Origin: Bacteroidales bacterium
GTDB lineage: Bacteria > Bacteroidota > Bacteroidia > Bacteroidales > Lentimicrobiaceae
Direction of reading: 5' to 3'
Assembly: GCA_016709025.1 (NCBI GenBank)
Contig: JADJEQ010000044.1
Coordinates: forward strand, 1 to 64,000
Length of the DNA: 64,000 nt
Notes under the pieces: generated by a model
The model's input: the letters and a program-made list of their open reading frames with translations, nothing else
Told to the model about the DNA's origin: nothing
Databases searched by the model: none
Program-made: the position numbers and the translations under genes
In this document: positions 51,605 to 60,349 of the stretch, one piece after another
Layout of the letters: the number at the start of each line of letters is the position of its first letter
How positions within the stretch are numbered: position 1 is the first letter of the stretch

Positions 51605-52313
51605 TATACTCAGTTTTTCCAACAATTAAATACCGGAAGAGCCATTTTCTCCGGATAGTGTATTGGGTTATACCCACGTTGGCAAATAACTTTTCAATCT
51701 CGCCTGGCCTGAACCCGCGAAGCACAGAAACAGGCCCGTCATTCTTCGATAATTCAGTGCCATTCAATAACCTTGTAAAAAACCATGCACTGTAATATGC
51801 CAGCCACTGCCGTTGCAAATCGTTGATGACAAAACCTGTTACAACATTTTTCCTTAAACAGGTAAATAAACGGGTTAGTTCATCATCGGTCAGATGATGA
51901 CAAAACAAAGAACAGTGAACTACATCAATGGATCGGTTTTCATTCAGATACTCCTGGTAATCTGCGGCGATTCCGGTGATTTCGGGATACCCGGCGCAAT
52001 GATCCTTTAAATAACCGATTACATCCGGATTCCTGTCAACACCGGTTAACTTTACGTTGTAATTGTTTGACCTCGCCCAATCAGCCATTACTTTTAAAGC
52101 ATCTCCACTGCCACACCCCAGGTCAGCAATATGGTATGTTTTATGGGGATCGGTAACCAATTGCTTAATTCCGGTTAATGAAATAGCATGACCGCCCGTT
52201 GTTCGGTTCAGGATATCCAGTTCTCTCAGGTTTTTGAACAACAAACCTGCAGGTATATCTGCTTCATCAAGCAATTCCTTTTCAACCGACCGATGTGTGA
52301 ATTTATCCGGCAT
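51588..52313 (-). CDS. Class I SAM-dependent methyltransferase
   Basis: 241 residues from the ATG at 52313; a TTG start seven codons upstream is possible. Motif I is HIADLGCGSGDALKVMADW, then VKLTGVDRNPDVIGYL and VVHCSLFCHHLTDDEL. It overlaps the 3' end of the PKS gene by 11 bp. By position it resembles the methyltransferases paired with type III PKS genes, such as SrsB, which methylates alkylresorcinol in Streptomyces. That role is inferred, not shown. Confidence 0.85.
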   Translation of the reverse strand: MPDKFTHRSVEKELLDEADIPAGLLFKNLRELDILNRTTGGHAISLTGIKQLVTDPHKTYHIADLGCGSGDALKVMADWARSNNYNVKLTGVDRNPDVIGYLKDHCAGYPEITGIAADYQEYLNENRSIDVVHCSLFCHHLTDDELTRLFTCLRKNVVTGFVINDLQRQWLAYYSAWFFTRLLNGTELSKNDGPVSVLRGFRPGEIEKLFANVGITQYTIRRKWLFRYLIVGKTEYNGPIF

Positions 52314-53403
52314 AGGTAAAAAGGGCTGTTTCAATACTTATGCCGGGCCCAAAACCAATGGAGAATATTTTTTCCTCCGGCCGGAGTCCTGATTCAAGCA
52401 TTTCGTTCAACACAAATAAAATGGTGGGTGATGACATATTGCCATACCTGGCAAGTACTTTATAAGAATACTGCAGGTCTGACTCATTCAGGGGTATGCG
52501 CTTCTTTATAGCATCCAGTATTGATTTCCCACCCGGGTGGATGGCCCATTTATCGACCGAAGAAGGATCGATTTCCAGTTTTTTTCCTGCTTTTTGCAGG
52601 ATCTCCATCACTTCATCACTGATAAATGCAGGGATTCCGGCATCAAGTACCATTTCAAAATTGACCGGTGTGATGTTCCAACCCATTAAATCCTTTCCAT
52701 TGCTGAGCAGCAGTGAATAAAATCCGTTTAATGTTAAGCCGCTTTGACGGTTTTCCACCGCTGCTTCGTCAGAAACCACAACGACTGCAGCAGCCCCATC
52801 CCCAAAAATTGTATTCGACAACAGGTTATCATGATTGTCTTTTGGTTGAAAGTGAATGGTACACAACTCTACACAAACAACCATGACCCGTGCATTTTTA
52901 TCGGTACGGGCAATCATGTCAGCGATCTTCAGTGCCGGAAAAGCAGCATTGCAACCCATATAATTGATGGATGTGGTAAAAATATCGCCCGGCAATCCAA
53001 GTTGTTCCATAATATCTGTACCCAGTCCGGGTGCATAGATACCGGTGCATGAAACTGTGATTAAATGGGTAATTCCAAATTCTGAAACAGTAGTTTTTAA
53101 ATTTCCGACTGAATGCCGAATGGCTTCAACGGCAAGTGAGGCAGCATTTTTCTTGTAAATGCCTATCCGTTTTTCAACATCAGGCAATGGTTGGTCCGGA
53201 CTAAAAAAGTTATGCTCCGAATCACCGTTATTAAAGTCAGGAACCACCGAATAACGCGTATCAATTCCACTGTTGTGAAACAAGATGTTCAGCTTGCGCG
53301 AGGCAATTTTATTTTGGTAAGCTGCATGCATAAATCCGAGTATCACACTTTGTGGTGTAGCATATTCAGGTACTGCAGTTCCTATTGAAATTATTCTGCT
53401 CAT
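52303..53403 (-). CDS. Type III polyketide synthase
   Basis: 366 residues, a chalcone/stilbene-synthase-type enzyme. The triad is Cys151 (NYMGCNAAFPAL), His289 (WAIHPGGKSILD) and Asn322 (RYGNMSSPT). The C-terminal GFGPGISIE matches the family GFGPG loop. Such enzymes extend acyl-CoA with malonyl-CoA and fold the chain into alkylresorcinols, alkylpyrones or phloroglucinols. Gene order UbiA-PKS-methyltransferase-FAD monooxygenase-methyltransferase suggests a modified phenolic lipid or meroterpenoid. It starts 2 bp after the UbiA stop. Confidence 0.95.
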   Translation of the reverse strand: MSRIISIGTAVPEYATPQSVILGFMHAAYQNKIASRKLNILFHNSGIDTRYSVVPDFNNGDSEHNFFSPDQPLPDVEKRIGIYKKNAASLAVEAIRHSVGNLKTTVSEFGITHLITVSCTGIYAPGLGTDIMEQLGLPGDIFTTSINYMGCNAAFPALKIADMIARTDKNARVMVVCVELCTIHFQPKDNHDNLLSNTIFGDGAAAVVVVSDEAAVENRQSGLTLNGFYSLLLSNGKDLMGWNITPVNFEMVLDAGIPAFISDEVMEILQKAGKKLEIDPSSVDKWAIHPGGKSILDAIKKRIPLNESDLQYSYKVLARYGNMSSPTILFVLNEMLESGLRPEEKIFSIGFGPGISIETALFTYAG

Positions 53404-53405
53404 CG

Positions 53406-54325
53406 CTAAAACCAGAAGAAATGATTATTCATTACGAGGATAAGGAAATACAGATTCATACATGAAGAAGTCAGAAGGTTCATCGACATGGTATTTTCGA
53501 AGTTCGCCTGTGAAGTATCCTTGCGGACTTTATTGAACCAAACCGTCAGTTTGGCAGCAACAGGCAATGAAATCAACAGAAACAACAAAAGGTCAGTTTG
53601 CTGATGTCTCAGGTTGAAATAATAGTACAAAAATAGGGTTGCTATGGCAAACAGAACAGCGGAAAACACAAAGGTTCCTATGTAACCGAGTTTATAACTG
53701 ATGCTGATTACACCATCTTTTTTGTCAGCTTCGTGCTGATATATCTGAGTAAGCGGATACACACTGCCCATGAACAAGCTGGCCACGATCATACAAATGA
53801 GATTGTTGAGTGTAAAAAATGTTTCAACGGAAAAAGGAGCAATTGCCGATGTGGCCATCAGAAAGACAAATGCGCCCTGAAATATAAATACTGTCAGAAA
53901 TCCGATGACCGGATATTTTTTTTCAGTCGTACGTTCCGGTTGCTATATGCTCTTGACATCAGAACAAAAATCAGTACAAACAAAGAAAAATAAACTGAAA
54001 CAAACAGAGCGCCCAGAACACCAACAAAATCAAGGAAAAAAGTGGCAAAATACAGATTCCGTGTAACCTTTGGCGGATGTTTAATGCCGCCTATACTGGT
54101 TTCGTCGCGATCCTGATAGCTGTTGTAACCGTTGCTGGAAGGGAAAATAAACAGATGCAGGATAATAAAGGCAATGGCAGTGGTTAGCCAGTTGATGCTA
54201 CCCGCCTGGCTCAGTGCAAACAAAAAAACAGGCATCAGATAAAAAGAAAACGGCAGCCTCAGATGTTTAACGGTGCTTTTGTCAAACCATGAAAGAATGA
54301 ATATTTTTTTCATATCTGATAACAT
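53406..54325 (-). CDS. UbiA family prenyltransferase, one frameshift
   Basis: Restored length is about 300 residues; start at 54325 or the ATG at 54313. Eight or so hydrophobic helices, with the first prenyl-diphosphate/Mg motif in PSSNGYNSYQDRDETSIGG (NxxxxxxD type) and a second in YQHEADKKDG. The frame breaks in an A-run at about 53917-53924 (RLKKNIRSS versus RLKKYPVIGF), a typical homopolymer indel. The family attaches isoprenoid or other chains to aromatic acceptors in the membrane. Next to a type III PKS, prenylation of its phenolic product is plausible. Confidence 0.85.
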
Positions 54326-54374
54326 GTTTTAAAGAAAACACCTGGTAAAGCTTTTTGATTTACTGTTACCAGGC

Positions 54375-55247
54375 TTATTTTCCGGCAAATCTGATCAGTT
54401 CCTTGTTAAACTTCTCTGTTTCTTCGAGAAACAAACTGTGCCCGCTTTTTTCAAAAGCCACGATGGTTGAGTTTGGTATTCCTGCTTTCATTTGTCCGGC
54501 AAGGTCAAAAGAGCAGATTTTATCTTTTTTACCATGCATAATCAGGGTTGGCAGTGTGATTTTAGGAAGATCATTCCTCAGGTCGGTGTCGCGTAATGCA
54601 ACCAGGCATTCACCGGTTGCAAACGAAGAAGCGCTCAATCCAATTCCAAACAGCCATTTACCAATTCCCTCACTTAAAGCGTTTTCTGTAGCGGAGAATA
54701 TTTTTGAAAAATTATTCAGAAGCATGGGCCGGTCCTTGTAATTCAGGGCTATCAATTCATCAACAGCACTTTTAGGCAGGTTGTAGGGAAAATCGTCGCA
54801 CTGTGTCCACGACGGAGCTGCTGCTCCGCACAAGACCAGGCTGGAAACATGGGCTCCATCGTCCTTAATCACATATTTGATCGCAATTGGCCCGCCCATT
54901 GAAAACCCGACCAATACGGCATCTTCGATTTCGAGCTTATTCAGCACACTCTTGATATCTGCCGCATGTACATCATAATCATAAGAACCATATGGTTTAT
55001 CAGATTTACCAAAGCCTCTCAGGGTGATGCCAACCACACGTAAACCCGCTTTCAGTAAATCGCCGTATTGATATTCAAACATTTCATCACTCAACGGCCA
55101 GCCATGGATCAAAACAACAGGCCTTCCTTTACCACCATCGGTAATGTGTAATCTGACATTTGGTTCAACTTCAATATATTCTGCCCTGGCGACTACGGTG
55201 CCGGCATTTGTAAGCGGATTTTCAATTTCTAATGTTTCAGTTTTCAT
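54375..55247 (-). CDS. Alpha/beta hydrolase
   Basis: 290 residues. Oxyanion motif VLIHGWPLSDEMFEYQ, nucleophile elbow VGFSMGGPIA (Ser), acid Asp in HGKKDKICSFDLA, and His in GHSLFLEET: a complete triad. It resembles non-haem chloroperoxidase/arylesterase-type hydrolases. It lies 49 bp before the UbiA gene and 30 bp after the bacterioferritin-like gene, in the same operon. A role in releasing or trimming the polyketide is possible but unproven. Confidence 0.9.
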   Translation of the reverse strand: MKTETLEIENPLTNAGTVVARAEYIEVEPNVRLHITDGGKGRPVVLIHGWPLSDEMFEYQYGDLLKAGLRVVGITLRGFGKSDKPYGSYDYDVHAADIKSVLNKLEIEDAVLVGFSMGGPIAIKYVIKDDGAHVSSLVLCGAAAPSWTQCDDFPYNLPKSAVDELIALNYKDRPMLLNNFSKIFSATENALSEGIGKWLFGIGLSASSFATGECLVALRDTDLRNDLPKITLPTLIMHGKKDKICSFDLAGQMKAGIPNSTIVAFEKSGHSLFLEETEKFNKELIRFAGK

Positions 55248-55277
55248 ATATACAAGGGATTACATTCGTGATGATCT

Positions 55278-55847
55278 TCAGTTTACAGTATTTTCGGTCT
55301 GATTGTTCAGGTAATTCTCCAAACCCATTTGTTTTATCTGGATTTGTTGAGTTTCTACCCATCTGGATTGTTGTTCTTCCATTTTAAGCAACCTGGTCAG
55401 CAGTTCAACGCTCCCCTCATCCCTGATTTTACGGGCTAGTATAATGGCATTGTTGTATGCCTTTAAGACTGCTTTTTCCTCACCTTTCTCATTGCCCAGC
55501 ATCTCTGTTACAGTCTTTCCAAGCTTAATGACTGTATTGAGTTTGGATATCCTGGGTGAGCCACCGAGAAAAATAATCCGGTCGATGAGCCCCTCGGATT
55601 CGTGCATTTGAATTATTATCTTCGTTCGAAAAGCCAGTTCAAGTTTTTTGTAGCCCCAGCCACCGCACATCTCAGCATGCACCATATTCTGGTTTTGTGC
55701 AGCCAGCGATTCCTCAAGAAGTAAATTCATCGCTTCAATCAAATCTGTTTTACGGGCCATGACTGTTCCTTTCTTAACTTCACCTGAAATATGGCCCTGT
55801 GGATCATTTACAGGTTCATAGCCCCGGTGGATAATATTGACTGCCAT
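55278..55847 (-). CDS. Bacterioferritin-like protein with altered ferroxidase site
   Basis: 189 residues from the ATG at 55847; a TTG three codons upstream is less likely. Residues about 35-185 align along the full bacterioferritin bundle: NQNMVHAEMCGGWGYKKLE, LIDRIIFLGGSPRISKL, MEEQQSRWVETQQIQ, MGLENYLNNQ. In my alignment to E. coli Bfr the haem-ligand Met52 is kept (IQMHES) and Glu94 and Glu127 are kept. Glu18 becomes Ser, Glu51 Gln, His54 Glu and His130 Gln, so the di-iron centre is probably lost. An N-terminal extension of about 30 residues is present. It may bind haem or assemble with other subunits. Confidence 0.75.
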   Translation of the reverse strand: MAVNIIHRGYEPVNDPQGHISGEVKKGTVMARKTDLIEAMNLLLEESLAAQNQNMVHAEMCGGWGYKKLELAFRTKIIIQMHESEGLIDRIIFLGGSPRISKLNTVIKLGKTVTEMLGNEKGEEKAVLKAYNNAIILARKIRDEGSVELLTRLLKMEEQQSRWVETQQIQIKQMGLENYLNNQTENTVN

Positions 55848-55898
55848 TTTGTTCAATTTTTTAATTGATTAATAATTCATTTCTTTTGGTGCAGACGA

Positions 55899-56258
55899 TC
55901 ATTGTCCCTGATTCTCATCAAGATTGTTGTGATTATCACCGCCAATACTGTAATAATTGTTTTCTTCGTCTTCACTTCCAATATCTTCCAGTTCATCATC
56001 CAGTTCTGAGCCCGGAACATCCAGATTACTTCCGGCGTTTTTTTCCATTGAATTATCCAGAATAAAACTCTCTGAATCATTGGCCTGGTTGGAATCTATT
56101 TCCCTGGATAAATCTTCAGGGTCAAGATCGGTTATTTCGTAAAATTTATTGTAGATATCATCGCCCACCGGATATTGCGGGTAACCTGAAAGTTCAATGG
56201 TTGCAGGCTTGTTTTTCGGTATTTCAGCCCTGTTTTTACCGCCAATATTCTTTTTCAT
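55899..56258 (-). CDS. Conserved acidic protein (DLDVPGSELDD family)
   Basis: 119 residues from the ATG at 56258; an upstream in-frame ATG would place the stress element inside the gene. The N-terminus is basic (MKKNIGGKNRAE), then LSGYPQYPVGDDIYNKF and a strongly acidic tail with SNLDVPGSELDDELEDIGSE and NNYYSIGGD. This tail is widely conserved in Bacteroidota proteins of unknown function, which I recall next to stress genes. It is probably disordered. It is the first gene of the presumed eight-gene operon; element copy 4 is 47 bp upstream. Confidence 0.8.
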   Translation of the reverse strand: MKKNIGGKNRAEIPKNKPATIELSGYPQYPVGDDIYNKFYEITDLDPEDLSREIDSNQANDSESFILDNSMEKNAGSNLDVPGSELDDELEDIGSEDEENNYYSIGGDNHNNLDENQGQ

Positions 56259-56305
56259 TTCGAATTTGTGATTTGATACAAAATTCCTCACTTCTGTAAG
56301 TAAAG

Positions 56306-56349
56306 GTGTTACACAAAACCCTATAAATTTTATATCATTCACACATTAA
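56306..56349 (-). promoter_or_regulatory. 44-bp bipartite stress element, copy 4
   Basis: Minus strand: TTAATGTGTGAATGATATAA, 12 bases, then TTTTGTGTAACA. It lies 47 bp before the acidic-protein gene, which heads the polyketide operon. Confidence 0.85.
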
Positions 56350-56706
56350 TCAAGGCAGGACGAGTGCAGAATGACGCCCTTCGATCCCGATAGCTATCGG
56401 GGCTCAGGGTATAAATGCAGAATGTAGAATCAATGTAGAATCTTGAATATTGAATCCTGCGCCCGCTCCCGGAAATAGGAAATTCAATGATTTTCATTTG
56501 ATTGACCCCTAATCTAAAAGTGGAACATCTGAAAATCATTGAATTAGGAAGTCCCCCTTGGGGAGATAGAAGGTCAAAGGACTTTTCGGAGCGGGCTCAT
56601 ATTGAATTTCCAACAAAACCGGCAAATAAACCAGAATGCTAATCCGCAAATCTGCCAATTATTCATTGACAACATTCATCCCTTAACCTTAACCTTAACC
56701 TCAACC
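56350..56706. other. Spacer with CCCGATAGCTATCGGGG palindrome, no gene seen
   Basis: A palindrome CCCGATAGCTATCGGGG at about 56386-56402 is followed by CTCAGGGT. A/T-rich GTAGAATC words follow, then the AACCTT/AACCTC hexamer run at 56683-56708 that reaches the stop codon of the kinase gene. Confidence 0.5.
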
Positions 56707-57615
56707 TTACTTATGGTGTGGTAGCGTGATTTTAAACCGGCTGCCTGTTCCGGGTTCGCTTTCGATAGTAATACTTCCGCCATGAATTTCAACAAATTCC
56801 TTACAAATAATTAAACCCAGCCCAGTTCCCTGTTCCTTCCGGGTGCCTGGCGTTGAATGGCGTATTCCGGAATTAAAGAGCTTCTGCTGGTCTTCGGCAG
56901 AAATTCCAACACCACTGTCTTCTACCTGTAATTCCACAAATTGACTTTTAACAGAAGCACTTACCGTGATTTCGCTTTCTGTATCTGAAAATTTTATAGC
57001 ATTGCTGATGAGATTTCTGACTACTGATCTGATCATTTGAATATCAGCTACTACCATTAAGTCAGGATCGATCGAACTGTAAACGACAATTTCTTTTTGA
57101 GAGGCCCTGATACCCTGAAATTCAATTTCCTCATCAATCAATTCGTTCAGGTTTAATCTGACGGGATTATAGTTTTTATCGATGTTTTGTAAAGTATTCC
57201 ATGCCAGCAGGTTATCAAGAAGACTAAGGGTTTTGTTTGCCGAATTGGATGCAATGTCAATATACCTCTCTATTTCACGTATACTGTATTCTTCCAGGCC
57301 TTCTTTTAACATTTCAAGAGCTCCCAGAATGGAACTGAAAGGACCTCTTAAATCGTGTCCTATGATGGAAATGAACTTCCTGTTGGCGGTAATTACCTCT
57401 GCCAGTTTTGCATTATTCTGCTCTAAAAGGCTTTCCAGACTGGCATTGCGTTCCTTCATTTCTTCCAACCGGAAACTCATATACTGATTCTGAAGTTTGA
57501 AACTTCTTGTATCTCCATTCAAATTTATGGCTGATTTTGAACTACCATTCTTTCCATTCACGGAAATTTTAGCAGAATTCACTAATTTGAACGGATAAAC
57601 TTGTTGCGGCTTCAT
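56707..57615 (-). CDS. Soluble histidine kinase
   Basis: 302 residues without membrane segments or a recognised sensor domain. After about 45 variable residues comes a coiled coil (FRLEEMKERNASLESLLEQN), the HisKA H-box (FISIIGHDLRGPFSSILGAL), and an HATPase_c domain with N-box VRNLISNAIKFSD, G1 VEDSGVGIS and G2 GTGLGLIICKEFV. All catalytic boxes look complete. No response regulator is adjacent. Element copy 5 is 261 bp upstream, so the kinase may belong to the regulon it helps control. The input is probably a partner protein or a cytosolic signal. Confidence 0.9.
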   Translation of the reverse strand: MKPQQVYPFKLVNSAKISVNGKNGSSKSAINLNGDTRSFKLQNQYMSFRLEEMKERNASLESLLEQNNAKLAEVITANRKFISIIGHDLRGPFSSILGALEMLKEGLEEYSIREIERYIDIASNSANKTLSLLDNLLAWNTLQNIDKNYNPVRLNLNELIDEEIEFQGIRASQKEIVVYSSIDPDLMVVADIQMIRSVVRNLISNAIKFSDTESEITVSASVKSQFVELQVEDSGVGISAEDQQKLFNSGIRHSTPGTRKEQGTGLGLIICKEFVEIHGGSITIESEPGTGSRFKITLPHHK

Positions 57616-57876
57616 GTTAATGAATTTAGGAATATAAATCTATCATTGCTTAAGCCATCGTCATTTCTTTTCAGCCCGGGCAACCTGTTGCAATATTCAT
57701 GCAATCCTTTCATAATCAGTCCTGCCGGAATTAAAGAGTTTCCTTCAGGGTTCGTTTACAGGAACACTGAATTTCTCTGAATAAACTCCAGCGAAGAAAT
57801 CTGCACTTCAATCAGAATACTTCAGACTCAAGTGGAAGGATTTAAAAATATAAAGATAGGTGGCGAAAGGGCCCAA

Positions 57877-57920
57877 TTGTTATATAACTTTTTAAAGAAT
57901 TTATATAATTCACACATCTA
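57877..57920 (-). promoter_or_regulatory. 44-bp bipartite stress element, copy 5
   Basis: Minus strand: TAGATGTGTGAATTATATAA, 12 bases, then AGTTATATAACA. It is upstream of the histidine kinase gene and the most diverged of the seven. Confidence 0.65.
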
Positions 57921-58080
57921 TAGGCATATGATTACAAACCTGCATAAAAAAGACAATAGATTTGTATCTGAATTCCTGATATACAACTCAATATTCAACC
58001 ATATTTTAATATTAGATCCTGTTATGATCACCTGGCATTTCATTTCGAAATTTCATAAAACAAGCTGAATGCAGGACACA

Positions 58081-58954
58081 GCGATTGTTTAAATTTTAAT
58101 TCCATTTTCAATAGGCCCGACCTTGGGGGCGGGTGTTACAGTAAATAGGAAAACCAGTGTTTGTAATATTTTTATTCAAAACATGGGGTTGTTCAGTAAT
58201 TGATGTGCTGAAGGGAAATTCACTGTGATTTCAACCGTGTTGGAATTAATCTCTCCGCTTCGTTGAAAATACCTCCCAAGTATTTATTAAAGAGCACTTT
58301 TTTGCTTTCTGTACCTTTTGCTTGATCAAAAGGTACCCAAAAATCAAGGCTTCGGAAGAATGGCTAAAATCAGGCGCGCAATTTTGGCAGAAAGAAATGA
58401 GGTTGAACCATACCTCGCTCTACTTAACTTTCTTGTACACTAATTTTCAGAGCTCGGTTACACATCATCGGTTGCATTTCTTCCTTCTTTTATGCGGCCT
58501 GATTTCTTAACGCCATTCTTCCAAGGCCGGTCCTTCTGCAGTTGTTCATCGTAAGATTGATTAGGATTTCCTGAAATGCACCCATTCGCTTTGAAAATAA
58601 AATATTAAAAGATTTAAGGAATTTAAAGTTTAGAAGAATATTGTGACAATATCAAAAAAAAGCTACTGTATGGTAAGTTTTACCTCAATTGAATATGTAA
58701 AGCCTCAGAGTGGCAAAACGTTGGTAGTGTATCAAAGACCAGGCGGATCTTAAGGTGCAGAGCACCGTAACGTAAAAGGCCTTTGATTATATTGAGTTCT
58801 TCAGCCAGCACGATTAAAGCAGAAGAACTTTGTCTGGCATTTTCTAAGACATCGTTTTTATAACGATAATCACCAGCACATCAAATACTGAATAGCCCAA
58901 ACCAGCCCTAAAGGACGGGCCTGTTCATAGAGTTAAAAAAATTAAACAGTCTCT
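58081..58954. mobile_element. Degenerate element with MITE-like ends
   Basis: The left end (TTGTTTAAATTTTAATTCC, then AATAGGCCCGACC) and the right end (CTAAAGGACGGGCCTGTTC, then TTAAACAGTCTCT) match the two ends of the element at 34498-34803. The roughly 870-bp interior is different and non-coding. It holds a large inverted repeat (58348-58528) and two palindromes of the REP type. It is possibly a MITE later invaded by other repeats. Confidence 0.6.
58348..58528. repeat. Long imperfect inverted repeat
   Basis: GGCTTCGGAAGAATGG (58348-58363) pairs with CCATTCTTCCAAGGCC (58513-58528), extended inward by AAATCAGGC / GCCTGATTT. It is preceded by the palindromic word CCTTTTGCTTGATCAAAAGG. No protein is encoded. 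Confidence 0.65.
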
Positions 58955-58996
58955 TAATACCCTTGCAATGAAATCAGGAATCAGAAGCAGGTTTGT

Positions 58997-59946
58997 TCAA
59001 ATATGGATTGTCTTGATTATTTCTTTTAATGTATTGGCAGAATGCCTGAACTGTTCCTGTTCTTTTTTCGACAAATCTATCTTAAGGAAATGCCCCACAC
59101 CATTTTTACTTACATGTGCGGGTACACCCAGACATACATCGTTGATTCCATAATAATCAGTAATAAGTGTCGAAACGGGCAAAATTGAATTTTCACTTCT
59201 GATGATTGATCTGGCTATTTTCAGTATTGCCAGAGCAATTGAATAATTTGTTGCTCCTTTTGCTTCGATAATGAGGTGTGCAGAATTTTTAACCTTTTCG
59301 AAAATTTCCGAAAGGTCATTTTTTGAATTTTTCAGTAGGGCGTATTCAGAACAGTAAGTACCGATTGGCATTCCGGCAATGGTTCCGTTGCTCCAAACAG
59401 GGAGTTCGGTTTCTCCGTGCTCTCCAATAATGTATGCATGTATGTTGGCGGGATCAACCTGGCAATAATCACTGATCAGGTACTTCATCCGGGCGGTATC
59501 AAGCACTGTTCCTGAACCCATCACCTTATTCACCGGCAGACCAGACAATTTAAGGGTGACCCAGGTAAGGATATCGACAGGATTGGTAACAACAAGAAGA
59601 ATTGCATCCGATGAATACCTTAGAATGGCCGGAATAATCTCTTTGTAGATGGCTACATTAATCTTCACCAGGTCAGTTCTGCTTTGCCCTGGCTTTCGGT
59701 TAGCACCTGCAGTAATTACAACTATATCTGCATTTTCGCAACCTTCATACCCGGCTGTGTAGATCCGGGTTGGATGAACAAAACTAAGGCTGTGATTCAA
59801 ATCCATACATTCACCCCTGGCCAGAATTTCATTTTTGTCGATTAAAACTATTTCCGGGCCAAACCGCTCATCATCAGCGAAAAAGCAAATGTACTTCCCA
59901 CATTACCAACACCAATGATGGCAATTTTTGGTTTTAGTGCTTCCAT
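58997..59946 (-). CDS. L-lactate/malate dehydrogenase family enzyme, one frameshift
   Basis: Restored length is about 316 residues from the ATG at 59946. The NAD-binding motif is IIGVGNVGSTFAFSLM; the frame breaks at about 59855 (SGLARK* versus SGLAPEIVLID), needing one extra base. The rest shows VVITAGANRKPGQSRTDLV, VTNPVDILTWV, GSGTVLDTARMKYLI and the catalytic His in IGEHGETELPVWS. The His loop is of lactate-dehydrogenase type. However, the residue before KPG, the substrate-specificity position (Gln102 in LDH), is Arg as in malate dehydrogenases. Substrate therefore uncertain. Confidence 0.85.
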
Positions 59947-60008
59947 AATCAAAGTTTACCAATTGATAAAAAATACTGCTCAGGCATTCCACCTGAAAAG
60001 TTAAAGAA

Positions 60009-60194
60009 CTACAAACCTGAAATTATCGCCTGCAATTCACGCTTTGTTTTATGCAGTTTATAAGCGATCATTCGCAACATACGCTCTTCCTTACCTTCCT
60101 CGTGCTGAAGGTCCAACTCGGTAAGTTGTGGAAATCTCTTCCTCATCCTGATTTTGAATTCCTCAAGATTTCTTTTATGCAGATGCAGTTCCAT
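60009..60194 (-). CDS. Divergent CsbD-like small protein
   Basis: 61 residues. FKIRMRKRFPQLTELDLQHE followed by GKEERMLRMIAYKLHKTKREL aligns residue for residue with the CsbD protein at 60911 (KLKQKFATLTDDDLMFAEGK...). It is more basic and lacks the usual GNWNEQKGK start. A paralogue of the stress protein CsbD; the molecular function is unknown. Lies 62 bp before the dehydrogenase gene. Confidence 0.7.
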   Translation of the reverse strand: MELHLHKRNLEEFKIRMRKRFPQLTELDLQHEEGKEERMLRMIAYKLHKTKRELQAIISGL

Positions 60195-60227
60195 TTTCTC
60201 TTGCTTTTGAATTTAACAATAAACAAA

Positions 60228-60268
60228 GTCCGGTTATAAAAAAGTAATGCAACCTTTTATAACCGGAC
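60228..60268 (-). terminator. Hairpin between the lipoprotein and CsbD-like genes
   Basis: Perfect 14-bp stem GTCCGGTTATAAAA / TTTTATAACCGGAC with a 13-base loop. It follows the lipoprotein gene on the minus strand by about 80 bp and may partly end transcription or protect the upstream mRNA. Confidence 0.55.
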
Positions 60269-60349
60269 AATTTTAATTCAGCAATTCCTGTAGTTTGAAC
60301 CAATTTTGGATTCTAATCAGGGTATGCCAGATCTGACAAGGTGATTGAT

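Noticed and set aside
57832..58068. A 78-codon plus-strand frame
   Set aside because: It overlaps element copy 5, has biased A/T composition and no family resemblance.
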